Positions 25,935 to 34,615 of a DNA stretch of 64,000 nt are shown one piece after another. Both the position numbers and the translations under genes were made by a program. The notes beneath the pieces are model-generated. The model worked only from the letters and a program-made list of their open reading frames with translations. It did not search any database and was not told the origin of the DNA. This stretch comes from Herbaspirillum rubrisubalbicans (GTDB taxonomy: Bacteria; Pseudomonadota; Gammaproteobacteria; Burkholderiales; Burkholderiaceae_D), in contig NZ_CP024996.1 in assembly GCF_003719195.1 (NCBI RefSeq), forward strand, positions 558,001 to 622,000. The letters run 5' to 3'. The stretch's first letter is position 1. Every line of letters begins with the position of its first letter.

Positions 25935-26120
25935 TTGAAACTCCCTTGTTATGAAATCGTAGCCTGCATCCCCACTGCTGAAGGAGGACGTGGGCAGGAG
26001 TTCCATCATAGGCAAGCGTGCGGGCCCTGCAAAGGTGGTCACGGCCCGGCAATGGGTAAAGCTATGCAAGGCCGTGTAAAGCGATGTTGGCGGCGGCCCG
26101 CTCAGCGCGTAATCGCTGAC

Positions 26121-27773
26121 TTATCGCGCCAACGCCAGCGTACCTTCCTTGCGGCGCAGTGCCGGTGCGCTTGCTGCGGTGGTGGTCGGGCCGGCACTGA
26201 CATAGGTGATCCTGAAAACTGACACGGCCTGACTCAGCTTGATAGACTGGTCGCGCAGGTTTTCGGCAGCCGCTGCGGCCTGTTCCACCAAGGCTGCGTT
26301 CTGCTGCGTGGTTTCATCGATGGCGTTGACGGCCTGGTTCAATTGTTCGATGCCGCCGCTCTGCTCGTTGCTGGCCACCGTGATCTCGGCCATGGTCACC
26401 GCCATGTTTTCCACGGCACCGCCCAGTTCACCCATGGCTTGCGCGGTTTCGCGCACCAGCAGGTTGCCGCTTTCGACCTTGGCGCGCGAGTCATCGATGA
26501 GGCTCTTGATGTCCTTGGCGGCCGCTGCCGAGCGCTGGGCCAGGGTACGCACTTCGGAGGCCACTACGGCAAAGCCGCGGCCTTGTTCGCCGGCGCGCGC
26601 TGCTTCCACGGCGGCGTTGAGGGCCAGGATGTTGGTCTGGAACGAGATGCCATCGATCAGACCGATGATGTCCACGATCTTGTGCGAGGCGGCGTCGATC
26701 TCATCCATGGTCTTGCCCATGCGTTGCACCGAGGCGCTGCCGCGCTGGGCGATGGCCGAGGCGGTCTGCGCCTGGCGGTCGGCATTGCTGGCCGAGTCGG
26801 CGTTTTGGCGCACGGTGGCGGCGAACTGTTCGACGCTGGAGGCAGTTTCTTCCAGCGCCGACGCTTGCGATTCGGTGCGGCTGGAGAGATCCATATTGCC
26901 ACTGGCGATCTCGCCGGTGGAAATGGTCATCGATTCGACGTTGCGGCGCACGTCGCCGATGATGGCGCGCAGGTTCACGTTCAGTTGCTGCAACGCCTGC
27001 AGCAGCAGGCCCATGTCGCCGTGGGCCGTGGTGTCGATGTGCAGGTCGAGGTCACCGCCGGCCAGGCCATGCACGGCCTTGATGGCCCGTTGCAGCGGCG
27101 CTACGATGCTGGCGTGCAGGATGGCCCACGAGCCCAGCAGCAAGAGTGTGCCCGCCAGGGTGCCCAGCCAGATTGCATAAGGGCTGCCCCCGGCCGATTG
27201 CACGGCACTGCCGGCCGCCAGGCCGCCGGTAATGACCAGCAGCGTGAGGATGCTCATCATCCATGCCAGCCGCTTGGCCATCGACAGGTCGCGCAGCCCT
27301 TGCAGCCAGCCCATGATGCCGGTACTGGCCACGGCCCCACGATGGATGCGCAGGCCGCGTGCCTGACCGGCGACGAAGCGGCGGTAGGCGTTCTCGGCCG
27401 CCTGTACCTGCTCGCGCGAAGGGCGAGTGCGCACCGACATATAGCCCACGGCCCGACCGTTCTCGCGCACCGGCGTGACGTTGGCCTGGACCCAGTAATA
27501 ATCGCCGTTCTTGCAGCGGTTCTTGACCAGCCCGTTCCAGGGCAGGCCTTCCTTGAGCGTGGCCCACATGTCGGCGAAGGCTTCGCGCGGCATCTCGGGA
27601 TGGCGCACGATGTTCTGCGGTGCGCCGATCAGTTCGACTTCTTCGAAGCCGCTGATTTCTACGAAGTAAGGATTGACGTAGGTGATGTTGCCTTGCAGAT
27701 CGGTCTTGGAAACGATGGACTTGCCATCCTCCAGCAAGCGCTCGATGGTGGTGATAGGTAGATTGGTGCGCAT
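26121..27773 (-). CDS. methyl-accepting chemotaxis protein with N-terminal PAS domain, Aer-like
   Basis: A 550-residue chemoreceptor. The N-terminal PAS domain (residues 10-120: IVSKTDLQGNITYVNPYF, GLPWNGLVKNRCKNGDYYW) resembles the FAD-binding PAS of the aerotaxis receptor Aer. Two adjacent membrane segments follow at about 170-225, then a HAMP region and a cytoplasmic signalling domain whose tip [20 protein letters not shown] is the hallmark of MCPs. There is no large periplasmic domain, so it should sense redox state or energy from inside. No che genes are nearby. Confidence 0.93.
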   Translation of the reverse strand: MRTNLPITTIERLLEDGKSIVSKTDLQGNITYVNPYFVEISGFEEVELIGAPQNIVRHPEMPREAFADMWATLKEGLPWNGLVKNRCKNGDYYWVQANVTPVRENGRAVGYMSVRTRPSREQVQAAENAYRRFVAGQARGLRIHRGAVASTGIMGWLQGLRDLSMAKRLAWMMSILTLLVITGGLAAGSAVQSAGGSPYAIWLGTLAGTLLLLGSWAILHASIVAPLQRAIKAVHGLAGGDLDLHIDTTAHGDMGLLLQALQQLNVNLRAIIGDVRRNVESMTISTGEIASGNMDLSSRTESQASALEETASSVEQFAATVRQNADSASNADRQAQTASAIAQRGSASVQRMGKTMDEIDAASHKIVDIIGLIDGISFQTNILALNAAVEAARAGEQGRGFAVVASEVRTLAQRSAAAAKDIKSLIDDSRAKVESGNLLVRETAQAMGELGGAVENMAVTMAEITVASNEQSGGIEQLNQAVNAIDETTQQNAALVEQAAAAAENLRDQSIKLSQAVSVFRITYVSAGPTTTAASAPALRRKEGTLALAR

Positions 27774-28168
27774 TTTTCCCCCGTGCCCTTGGTCGCAACC
27801 ATAGGATGGCTGCGATCCTGCCGCTGTTTTAGAAAACCTTAGCGCTTCTTTCCCAAAACGCCGCAGTCCCGTTTTTCATGCCAGGCCGATAAGCCGCCTG
27901 ACGTCCAATACCGTGTGCATGAGGAGGGGAGGTTCGTGCATTCCCGCAATGAATGCCCATTGTCAGCCTGTGGCCGGCATGATCGGAGAGGCAGGGGAAA
28001 CGACGATCTTCCGCATCATAACGCTGAGCTAGTGTTTTGATCCGTTAAAAAGCCGGGTATTTCCCCGGCTGTATTGGCAACGGCGGCGACATTCCTGCGC
28101 TAGGAGGCGGTGCGCGGAATGATGTGGGGAACTGTTTTCCTGCATCATTCCATGGCCGTGACGCGGGC
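27774..28168. other. intergenic region with a terminator, otherwise nothing seen
   Basis: About 395 bases between two minus-strand genes. The part near 28046-28070 is a terminator for the lipoprotein gene to the right; the remainder should hold the chemoreceptor promoter. I found no clear sigma-28 motif and no gene. Confidence 0.4.
28046..28070 (-). terminator. rho-independent terminator of the lipoprotein gene
   Basis: On the minus strand AGCCGGG (28070-28064) pairs with CCCGGCT (28057-28051) around a six-base loop and is followed by TTTTAAC. It lies about 100 bases after the minus-strand lipoprotein gene. Confidence 0.75.
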
Positions 28169-28768
28169 TTATTGTCGAGGTTGCACCTGGAACAACACAC
28201 CTTGCTGTACCAGTTCTACCGAAAGCAATTGGTCGGCCACGACTTCGGTCATGCGCTGGCCGGGATTGTCCAGGGCCACCGTGGTCAGGCGGGTGATCAG
28301 TGGCAGCAGCCTGGCCTGATCCTTTGCGTCGGAAATGAAGCTGCGCGCGGCACTGGCGGCACAGATCAGAAATTCGTCACGCGCGCCCTGGCTGCGGTTG
28401 GTGAGCATCACGCCCACGTTGCGCAGTTGGCCGGCTTGGTTGAGGGTGCCGATGAGGGTGGTCTGGGCCGGGCCGACCTTGGTGTCGAGCACGTATTCGT
28501 ATTGGCCGGGGTGCAGGCGCGAAGCGTCCAGCATGTAGAGATGGGCCATGTGCTCGGGCTCTTCCACCTGCATGTCCTTGAGCACATCGGCCAGGCGGCT
28601 GTTGAAGCGCGCCGCGAACTGCTTGGGCGTGACCCCCAGCGTGGTCTGGGCAGCTTCGTGCGCGGCCAGTTCGCCATCGATGCGACGGTCGCAACCGCTG
28701 AGCAATACGGCGGCCGTCAACAGGGCGCAGGACAAAAGACGCAGCGGGGCGCGGAGGAGTGTCGGCAT
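28169..28768 (-). CDS. small lipoprotein of unknown function
   Basis: A 199-residue protein whose N-terminus LLRAPLRLLSCALLTAAVLL-SGC is a lipoprotein signal; the ATG at 28768 was preferred over one ten codons upstream. The mature part is soluble and has LLSVELVQQGVLFQVQPRQ at the end. I do not recognise a domain. It lies divergent from the MazG-like gene and has its own terminator. Confidence 0.75.
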   Translation of the reverse strand: MPTLLRAPLRLLSCALLTAAVLLSGCDRRIDGELAAHEAAQTTLGVTPKQFAARFNSRLADVLKDMQVEEPEHMAHLYMLDASRLHPGQYEYVLDTKVGPAQTTLIGTLNQAGQLRNVGVMLTNRSQGARDEFLICAASAARSFISDAKDQARLLPLITRLTTVALDNPGQRMTEVVADQLLSVELVQQGVLFQVQPRQ

Positions 28769-28901
28769 GATGGTCGGAATGTCGCGTGTTTCATACATTG
28801 TGCATCAACACGATGACATGCAACCTGTCCCAGATCAAGCACTGCGCTGCGCCTGTGTGGGTTGGTGATAAAGTACCAATCCGATAATAGACCAGAAAAC
28901 C

Positions 28902-28943
28902 GCCAATACAGGGCCAATACAGGTCCAATACAGGCCAGTACGG
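28902..28943. repeat. tandem 11-bp repeat (about 3.8 copies)
   Basis: GCCAATACAGG at 28902-28912 and 28913-28923, TCCAATACAGG at 28924-28934 and a degenerate CCAGTACGG at 28935-28943. The period equals about one helical turn. It lies between the lipoprotein start and the MazG-like start (28966), so it could be a set of in-phase binding sites or a slipped-strand repeat that changes promoter spacing. Confidence 0.8.
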
Positions 28944-28965
28944 AACCAGCACAGACGCTCACGCC

Positions 28966-29388
28966 ATGACTCCTCAGACCTCTGATCTCCCTCCCTCATC
29001 CGCACTCACGTCCGACCTGCATCAATTGCGCGACATCATCCGCCGCTTCTCCAGCGAACGCGACTGGCTACGTTTTCATACGCCCAAGAATCTGGTCATG
29101 GCCTTGTCGGTGGAGGTGGCCGAGCTGATGGAGCATTTCCAGTGGCTGCCTACCGGCGCCGACCATGAGCTGGACGACGCCGCCCGCCAAGGCATCCGCC
29201 ATGAGATGGCCGATGTGCTGGTTTACCTGATCCAGCTGGCCGACCATATCGGCGTGGACCTGCATGAGGCGGTGCTGGAAAAGATGGAACTCAATGGTCG
29301 CAAGTACCCGGTCGAACTGGCCCGCGGCAATGCGCGCAAGTACAGCGACCTGGCCCCGGCGCCGCGACCGGACGCACAGCAAGGCTGA
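28966..29388 (+). CDS. MazG-like nucleotide pyrophosphohydrolase
   Basis: A 140-residue all-alpha NTP pyrophosphatase of the MazG/dCTPase kind, which clears non-canonical nucleotides. The metal-binding motif ExxE appears in VEVAELMEHFQWL and ExxD in EMADVLVYLIQLADHIG; KYPVELARGNARKYSDL is the conserved C-terminal region. About 15 N-terminal residues precede the fold. It is followed 61 bases on by the methyltransferase gene, probably in one operon. Confidence 0.92.
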   Translation: MTPQTSDLPPSSALTSDLHQLRDIIRRFSSERDWLRFHTPKNLVMALSVEVAELMEHFQWLPTGADHELDDAARQGIRHEMADVLVYLIQLADHIGVDLHEAVLEKMELNGRKYPVELARGNARKYSDLAPAPRPDAQQG

Positions 29389-29449
29389 TGCTGGCACCTT
29401 CCTTGCAGCTTTCTTCATATCCTCTCGCTACCCGCCCCCGGAGCCTGCC

Positions 29450-31018
29450 TTGAACAACTGGAACGACGGTTACGTTGTTGATATCGCCTATACCTACGGC
29501 TACTACCCCGGCATGAATCCGGCGCGCCTGCCACTGGCTTTCGCTTTCCACGGTCTGCAGGCGCCGGCCATCCAGACTGCCTGCGAGCTGGGTTTCGGCC
29601 AGGGCTTGTCGACCAACTTCCATGCGGCGGCGTCCACCACCCGCTGGTGGGGCAATGACTTCAATCCCATGCAGGCGGCCTTCGCCCAGGAGCTGGCCGC
29701 GGCCAGCGGCAGCGGCGCGCAACTGGAGGATTCCAGTTTCTCGCATTTCTGCCGTCGCGACGACTTGCCGGACTTCGACTTCATCGCCCTGCACGGGATC
29801 TGGAGCTGGGTCTCGCAGGACAATCGCGACATCCTCTTCGATTTCATCGACCGCAAGCTCAAGCCAGGCGGCGTGCTCTACCTGAGCTACAACACCCAGC
29901 CGGGCTGGTCGGCTTTCCTGCCTTTGCGCGAGCTGCTGGTGCAGCATACGCAACTGGCTGGCAACCAGGAGCAGGGCTTGCCCACGTCGGCCCGCATCGA
30001 GGCCGCGCTGGCCTTTGCCGCGCGCATGTTCGAGACCGATCCGGTCTATGCCCAGGCCAATCCCTTCATGCGTGACCGCTTGAAGATCCTGCAGCAGCAG
30101 CCAGTGAGCTACCTGGCGCATGAATACTTCAATCGCGACTGGCACGCCGAAACCTTTGCCGAGATCCATCGTCGCTTCTCGCCGGCCGGCTTGCAGTTCG
30201 CCTGTCCGGCGCACTACATCGATCACCTGGACATGGCCAACCTCACGCCGGCCCAGCGCCAGTGCCTGTCAGTGATCGACGATCCGGTGCTCTACCAGAG
30301 CACGCGTGACTTCATGGTCAACCAGACCTTCCGTCGCGATTACTGGGTGCGCGGCGGACAGTTGCTCGACGAACGCCAGCGGGTGCAGGCACTGGCGCTG
30401 CAAAGCGTGGTGTTGCTGACCGAACCCGACAAGGTGCCGTTGACGATCCAGAACGTCGCCTCCGAGATCACCCTCAATCGCCTCATCTACGAACCCATCC
30501 TGCAAGCGCTGTCGGACTACCAGCCGCATACCCTGGTGGACCTGGCGGCCTCGCTGGCGCATCGCAACCTGAACCTGTCGCAGGTGATCGATTCGGCCCT
30601 GATGCTGATCGGCACCGGTCATGCTGCGCCCTTGCCAGCCGAAGTCGATGCCGCCACCCAGGCCCAGATCGCGCGCCGCACGGCAGACCTCAATGCCTAC
30701 CTGTTGCAGCGTGCCACCCTGGTGCTGCCCGACAGCCAGGAGGGAGAGATCAGTCATCTGGTCAGTCCGGTCACCGGTGGCGGGGTCAAGGTGGACCAGG
30801 TCGAGCAATTGCTGTTGCTGGCGCGCAGCGTCTGCGGCGACGACGTCGACGCCTGGCCGGCCGAGGTCTGGCGCCACATTTCTGCCCAGGGCAAGCGCCT
30901 GGTGCGCGAGGGTGTGCGGCTCGAAGGGGAACAGGAAAACCTGGCCGAGCTGGCAGCACAGGCGCGGCTTTTCGCACGCACGCGCTTGCCCTTGCTGCGT
31001 GCCTTGCAGGTGGTCTGA
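29450..31018 (+). CDS. two-domain SAM-dependent methyltransferase with methyltransferase regulatory domain
   Basis: A 522-residue protein. The N-terminal Rossmann methyltransferase has the SAM loop TACELGFGQGLSTNFHAA near residue 45 and FDFIALHGIWSWVSQDNRDI as motif IV region. The middle (about residues 200-290) fits the regulatory domain found in proteins annotated as methyltransferase with regulatory domain, and the C-terminal 200 residues are a helical domain of unknown role. I chose the TTG at 29450 (LNNWNDGYVVDIAY), with GGAG about eight bases before it; an ATG far upstream would overlap the MazG-like gene by over 100 bases. The substrate is unknown. Confidence 0.85.
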   Translation: MNNWNDGYVVDIAYTYGYYPGMNPARLPLAFAFHGLQAPAIQTACELGFGQGLSTNFHAAASTTRWWGNDFNPMQAAFAQELAAASGSGAQLEDSSFSHFCRRDDLPDFDFIALHGIWSWVSQDNRDILFDFIDRKLKPGGVLYLSYNTQPGWSAFLPLRELLVQHTQLAGNQEQGLPTSARIEAALAFAARMFETDPVYAQANPFMRDRLKILQQQPVSYLAHEYFNRDWHAETFAEIHRRFSPAGLQFACPAHYIDHLDMANLTPAQRQCLSVIDDPVLYQSTRDFMVNQTFRRDYWVRGGQLLDERQRVQALALQSVVLLTEPDKVPLTIQNVASEITLNRLIYEPILQALSDYQPHTLVDLAASLAHRNLNLSQVIDSALMLIGTGHAAPLPAEVDAATQAQIARRTADLNAYLLQRATLVLPDSQEGEISHLVSPVTGGGVKVDQVEQLLLLARSVCGDDVDAWPAEVWRHISAQGKRLVREGVRLEGEQENLAELAAQARLFARTRLPLLRALQVV

Positions 31019-31163
31019 TATCTGATGCGCTTGCATCTGCGCGTTGCGTCGTCGTGGCCGAGCCTGTAGCATCTCGCGTGGCCGCCTTGCCGGCCATGAC
31101 TGCCGCGCCTGCCCCGGGGTGCGGCCACCGGAATTCTCACTAAGGAAAGTCGGTTTTCTGCTT

Positions 31164-31991
31164 ATGTCCCTGTCCCGCACACTTCAAATCCGCCTGACCC
31201 TGGCCGCTAGCGCCGCCGTGGTCCTCACTGCTGCCGTGCTGTGCGCCCTGGTCCTGGGCGGCAGTGCGCAAGGCATCGTCTTGGCCGCCGTGGTGCTGGT
31301 CTTGTTGTCGGTGCTGTCGTGCTGGCTGCTGGTGCGGCAACTGCTGCAGCCGCTGGCCGCACTGGAAACCGATCTGCAGCAGATGCAGCAACAACACCAG
31401 CAAATGCTGGAGCAACGCGACGACGCCCGCTCGCACCTGGAAGAAATGGAAAAGACCCTGGCTCGGGTAGGTCTGGAAGACGCACTCACGGGCCTGGCCA
31501 ACCGCCGCCAGTTCGAGCGCGGCCTGTTGGAAGAATTCAATCGTGCTGCTCGTACCAATCTGTCGCTGGCCATCATCATGATCGACATCGACTTCTTCGA
31601 TGAGTACAACGCCACCTATGGCCGCATGGCCGGTGACAAGGTGCTGCGCCGGGTGGGCAGTGCCATTCGCGATACCAACGTGCGACCGGAAGACCTGCTC
31701 TCGCGCTTCGGTGCCCAGGAAATCGCGGTCCTGTTGCCGGGCTCGCGGCTGGAAGGCGCACTCATCGTGGCCGAGCGTATCCGCAAGTCGATCGAGCAGC
31801 TCAACATCGAACACAGCGCCAGCCCCAGCGGCCGCGTGACCATCAGCATCGGGATTGCCGCCGTGGCGCCGCAGCGCCAGGTGGACGAACCCGACACCGT
31901 GCTGCGCGAATCGGAACAGGCGCTGGCCCTGGCCAAGGCCTCTGGCCGCGATTGCATCCGCACCACCGAGGATCTGAAGCAGACGCATTGA
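31164..31991 (+). CDS. membrane-anchored GGDEF protein with degenerate active site (GAQEI)
   Basis: A 275-residue protein: two adjacent membrane helices at about 10-55, a short coiled coil (QQMQQQHQQMLEQRDDARSH) at 70-95, and a GGDEF domain from about 105. DALTGLANRRQFERGL and IDIDFFDEYNATYG are the normal early motifs. The active-site loop reads RFGAQEI (GAQEI at 183-187) where active cyclases have GG(D/E)EF. The inhibitory I-site R174-P-E-D177, five residues before, is intact. It may thus bind cyclic di-GMP without making it. Preceded by AAGGAAAG; ends at a double hairpin. Confidence 0.9.
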   Translation: MSLSRTLQIRLTLAASAAVVLTAAVLCALVLGGSAQGIVLAAVVLVLLSVLSCWLLVRQLLQPLAALETDLQQMQQQHQQMLEQRDDARSHLEEMEKTLARVGLEDALTGLANRRQFERGLLEEFNRAARTNLSLAIIMIDIDFFDEYNATYGRMAGDKVLRRVGSAIRDTNVRPEDLLSRFGAQEIAVLLPGSRLEGALIVAERIRKSIEQLNIEHSASPSGRVTISIGIAAVAPQRQVDEPDTVLRESEQALALAKASGRDCIRTTEDLKQTH

Positions 31992-32001
31992 GCGTCTAGC
32001 G

Positions 32002-32022
32002 GGAGGCGGACGTGCCGCCTCC
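32002..32022 (+). terminator. hairpin after GGDEF gene
   Basis: GGAGGCGG at 32002-32009 pairs with CCGCCTCC at 32015-32022, directly before a second stronger terminator. No T-run of its own. Confidence 0.45.
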
Positions 32023-32026
32023 AATG

Positions 32027-32067
32027 AAAAATGCCGCCCGGTTCACACGCAACCGCGCGGCATTTTT
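32027..32067. terminator. bidirectional rho-independent terminator
   Basis: AAAAATGCCGC at 32027-32037 pairs perfectly with GCGGCATTTTT at 32057-32067, so a GC stem with a T5 run exists on both strands, between converging genes. Confidence 0.85.
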
Positions 32068-32082
32068 CTTGAGCCTGCAGGT

Positions 32083-32592
32083 TCAGGGCTGTTCCGGCCC
32101 CGGCACCAGGAACTTGGACTTGGCGCAATACATCTTGGCATTGGTATCGTTGTAGACGATCTTGCTGCCGGCCTGTGACTGCCGTACCGGGTAGGCCGAG
32201 TCATCCTCGGGCGTAAAGCGGATGCCCATGGCGGCCTTGATGGCGTCGGTCAGCTTGACCGGCGTGGTGTTGAAATAGGCACCGATGAAATCGGCCTGGC
32301 TATTGCTGTCGTTGACCAGGAAGTCGGTGGCCTGCATCCCCCATAGCGAGATATTGCTGGCCTTGAACCAATAGGCTCCGCCCTCGGTCTTGTAGGGCGG
32401 TCCGAAGGCGGCCACCAGGTAATCAAAGAAATATTTGCTGTTGAGCTGGTTCAGGCACAGCAGGGCATTGCCGACCTCGATGCCGAAGCTGGGTTGCGGT
32501 TGCGGCGCGGCCTGCGCCACGGGCGCCACAGCGACCGCGCAGGCCAGCACCAGGGCAGTCAAGCGGGTGTTCAGGCGAGGTACGATCTTCAA
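32083..32592 (-). CDS. exported protein of unknown function, 169 residues
   Basis: A small secreted protein with the signal peptide LTALVLACAVAVAPVAQA followed by a likely cleavage before APQPQP. I chose a TTG start because GGGAG lies six bases before it and the signal then begins directly; an in-frame start 16 codons upstream has no good binding site. The mature part contains two or three cysteines (LLCLNQL, KMYCAKS) and no recognisable domain. Its gene converges with the GGDEF gene on a shared terminator. Confidence 0.75.
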   Translation of the reverse strand: MKIVPRLNTRLTALVLACAVAVAPVAQAAPQPQPSFGIEVGNALLCLNQLNSKYFFDYLVAAFGPPYKTEGGAYWFKASNISLWGMQATDFLVNDSNSQADFIGAYFNTTPVKLTDAIKAAMGIRFTPEDDSAYPVRQSQAGSKIVYNDTNAKMYCAKSKFLVPGPEQP

Positions 32593-32734
32593 ACGGACTC
32601 CCGTAAATTGCCGCAAGGGCAGGTTGGCGGTGTAGCCCACGCAAGGTGGGCCATGGAGTCCGATTGTAGGGGGCTTTTACGATTTTTTCCAAGCAGCGTA
32701 GGGGGCCAACGGTCCAGGCTGCTCATCCGGGTAA

Positions 32735-33148
32735 CTAGCGCTTGCCGCGCAAGACCCGGTCGCCGCGTGCCGAACGGCCTTCCTGCGGCGCTTCGCTGGC
32801 GGCCAGATGACCCAGGCCGTCGAGGAAGGAGGCAATGCCGGTGCCCTTGACCAGCACGCAGGGCTTGCCCAGTTTCTTGCAGGTGCTCTTGACCAGGTGA
32901 TAGGCGTTGTGACTGATGTTGCCGGAGGCGCAGATGACGATGTCAGCCGCGGCCAGCATGGGCGTCAAGCGATGCAGGTTGTCCTCGCGCCCACCGTCAT
33001 GATGCAGGAAGCGCCCGGCGCGGGTTTCGATCTCGGTCCGGTAGTGATTGCGGGCGCCGGTCAAACCACCCACGCAGAGCACACAGCGATCATCGAGCCT
33101 GACTGGGTGGGCGGAGGAAGAGCGGGCAGCGGTGGCAGCAGTATGCAT
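32735..33148 (-). CDS. DUF2325 domain protein
   Basis: A 137-residue protein with the DUF2325 pattern: CVLCVGGLTGARNHYRTEIE, then FLHHDGGREDNLHRL, ADIVICASGNISHNAYHLVK and KPCVLVKGTGIASFLDGL. The domain looks like a small Rossmann fold with conserved Gly and His residues; its role is unknown, though some relatives are linked to metal or stress responses. The C-terminal 20 residues are basic and unstructured. It stands alone. Confidence 0.88.
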   Translation of the reverse strand: MHTAATAARSSSAHPVRLDDRCVLCVGGLTGARNHYRTEIETRAGRFLHHDGGREDNLHRLTPMLAAADIVICASGNISHNAYHLVKSTCKKLGKPCVLVKGTGIASFLDGLGHLAASEAPQEGRSARGDRVLRGKR

Positions 33149-33275
33149 GGCAGGACTCGCAGGAAGTCAGTGACGGTGCCAGCCTAACCCTTGCGTTGCG
33201 CGCTGCGAACGAATCAATCCGCAGCAGCATATGCGCTTTGTGTTGCCGGGATTGCGTGGGACGTGGTCAGCCGGA

Positions 33276-33986
33276 TCAGGTGGTCGGCTGGATGGCCTGC
33301 TCGGCCCTTGCCTGGCGTTGCATGGCGCGCACGAAATCGTTCAGGCGGCGGCCATTGCGGTCGGGGTAATGGCTTTGCGCGCGCATTTGCTGCACGCGGT
33401 CCAGGCGGAAGGATCGGAAGTCCTCGCGGCGTTCGCACCAGGCGGCCAGCAGCCAGGTGCCACCGAAGAAGGCCAGCCCCAGCGGCCACACCACGCGCTG
33501 GCTGCTGCGCTGCTGGGCATCGGTATAGTGCAGCAGCAGCTTGTGGCGGCTACTGATGGCCTGACGAATCGCTTCGAGCCGCTCGCCCTGGCCGCAATCG
33601 TCCTGCATGGCCGGTGCAAACAGCGGTGTGGCCTCGACGAAATCGCGCTTTTCCTTGGGCAGGGCCAGCACCACCTTGGCCAGGGCCGAGGCCGCCGAGG
33701 CGGCCAGTTGCGGCCCGCCCCAGGCTTGCACCATGCGCATTCCGATCACCAGTGCATCGATCTCGTCGGTGTTGAACATCAGCGGCGGCAGGTCATAGCC
33801 GGGCTTGATGCGATAGCCGACCCCGGCTTCGCCATCGACCGGCACGCCCGACAGCGACAGGTCGCGGATGTCGCGATACACCGTGCGCTCCGACACCGAC
33901 AGCCACTGCGCCAACTGGCGCGCCGTGGTGAGACGGCGTCCCCGCAGGTACTGGGTGATCTGGAACAGGCGATCGGCTCGGCGCAT
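33276..33986 (-). CDS. YafY-type regulator: HTH_11 with WYL domain
   Basis: A 236-residue transcription factor. The N-terminal helix-turn-helix (RRADRLFQITQYLRGRRLTT, then LSVSERTVYRDIRDL) is followed by the WYL ligand domain (LLLHYTDAQQRSSQRVVWPL and FFGGTWLLAAWCERREDFR). YafY proteins often regulate a neighbouring glyoxalase/VOC or stress gene. Here a VOC gene lies just upstream on the same strand (120 bases), a common pairing. The ATG giving MRRADRLF was preferred; a longer frame adds 27 residues without family likeness. Confidence 0.92.
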   Translation of the reverse strand: MRRADRLFQITQYLRGRRLTTARQLAQWLSVSERTVYRDIRDLSLSGVPVDGEAGVGYRIKPGYDLPPLMFNTDEIDALVIGMRMVQAWGGPQLAASAASALAKVVLALPKEKRDFVEATPLFAPAMQDDCGQGERLEAIRQAISSRHKLLLHYTDAQQRSSQRVVWPLGLAFFGGTWLLAAWCERREDFRSFRLDRVQQMRAQSHYPDRNGRRLNDFVRAMQRQARAEQAIQPTT

Positions 33987-34105
33987 GACAGGCAGACGGA
34001 AAAATGATGCGCGCCATTCTGGCACGCATGATGCCTGCCCGCCATCGACTTCGATGCTGCTATGCAAGATGCTGCCATGGCGAGCACCAGGCCGGGCCGA
34101 TGGAT

Positions 34106-34477
34106 TCAGTTCATCGCATGGAGGGCCAGACGATTGCCTTCGCTATCGATGAATTGCGCGATGTACCCGATATCGTTGGGGAGCTGGAAGCGCTCCATGG
34201 TGACTTCACCACCGGCAGTCTTGACCCGGTCCAGCACGGCCTGGATGCTGGGGCCGGCATCCAGGTAGATCAGCGTGCCCTGGCGCGTGGGTTCCAGCCA
34301 GCCGGGACCGGTCAGGCAACCGATGGATTGGCCATCGTCACGCACGAAGATGGCCATCGGACCTTCGTCGGAGAATTGCTCCTGACGCAGTGTGGTGGCA
34401 AAGACCGCTTCATAGAAACGGGTGGCGCGTTGCAGATCACGGGTGGCGATCTCGAACCAGTTGACTTGGGTTTGCAT
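34106..34477 (-). CDS. VOC-family (glyoxalase/bleomycin-resistance fold) protein
   Basis: A 123-residue single VOC unit pair. VNWFEIATRDLQRATRFYEA is the first beta-alpha-beta motif and DIGYIAQFIDSEGNRLALH the last strand with the usual xDxEGN pattern. Start chosen at MQTQVNWFE, preceded by AAGGAAG. Metal ligands are not certain: the typical first His is replaced by Asn/Trp. Probably an enzyme or a small-molecule binding protein; substrate unknown. The YafY regulator follows. Confidence 0.9.
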   Translation of the reverse strand: MQTQVNWFEIATRDLQRATRFYEAVFATTLRQEQFSDEGPMAIFVRDDGQSIGCLTGPGWLEPTRQGTLIYLDAGPSIQAVLDRVKTAGGEVTMERFQLPNDIGYIAQFIDSEGNRLALHAMN

Positions 34478-34615
34478 GGTGTTCTTCCTTGTTCTCGTGA
34501 ATGGATGGGTTGTCATGCCGCTTGGCATGGAACGCATCATGCGCGAGGGCTACTGACAACGTTCTGTCAGTAGCCCTCGTATCACGAAAGAAAAAACACC
34601 AGATGCTGGCTGCAA

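Noticed and set aside
28902..28943. Short tandem repeats as a possible CRISPR array
   Set aside because: Repeats are 11 bases without spacers, and no cas genes are present.
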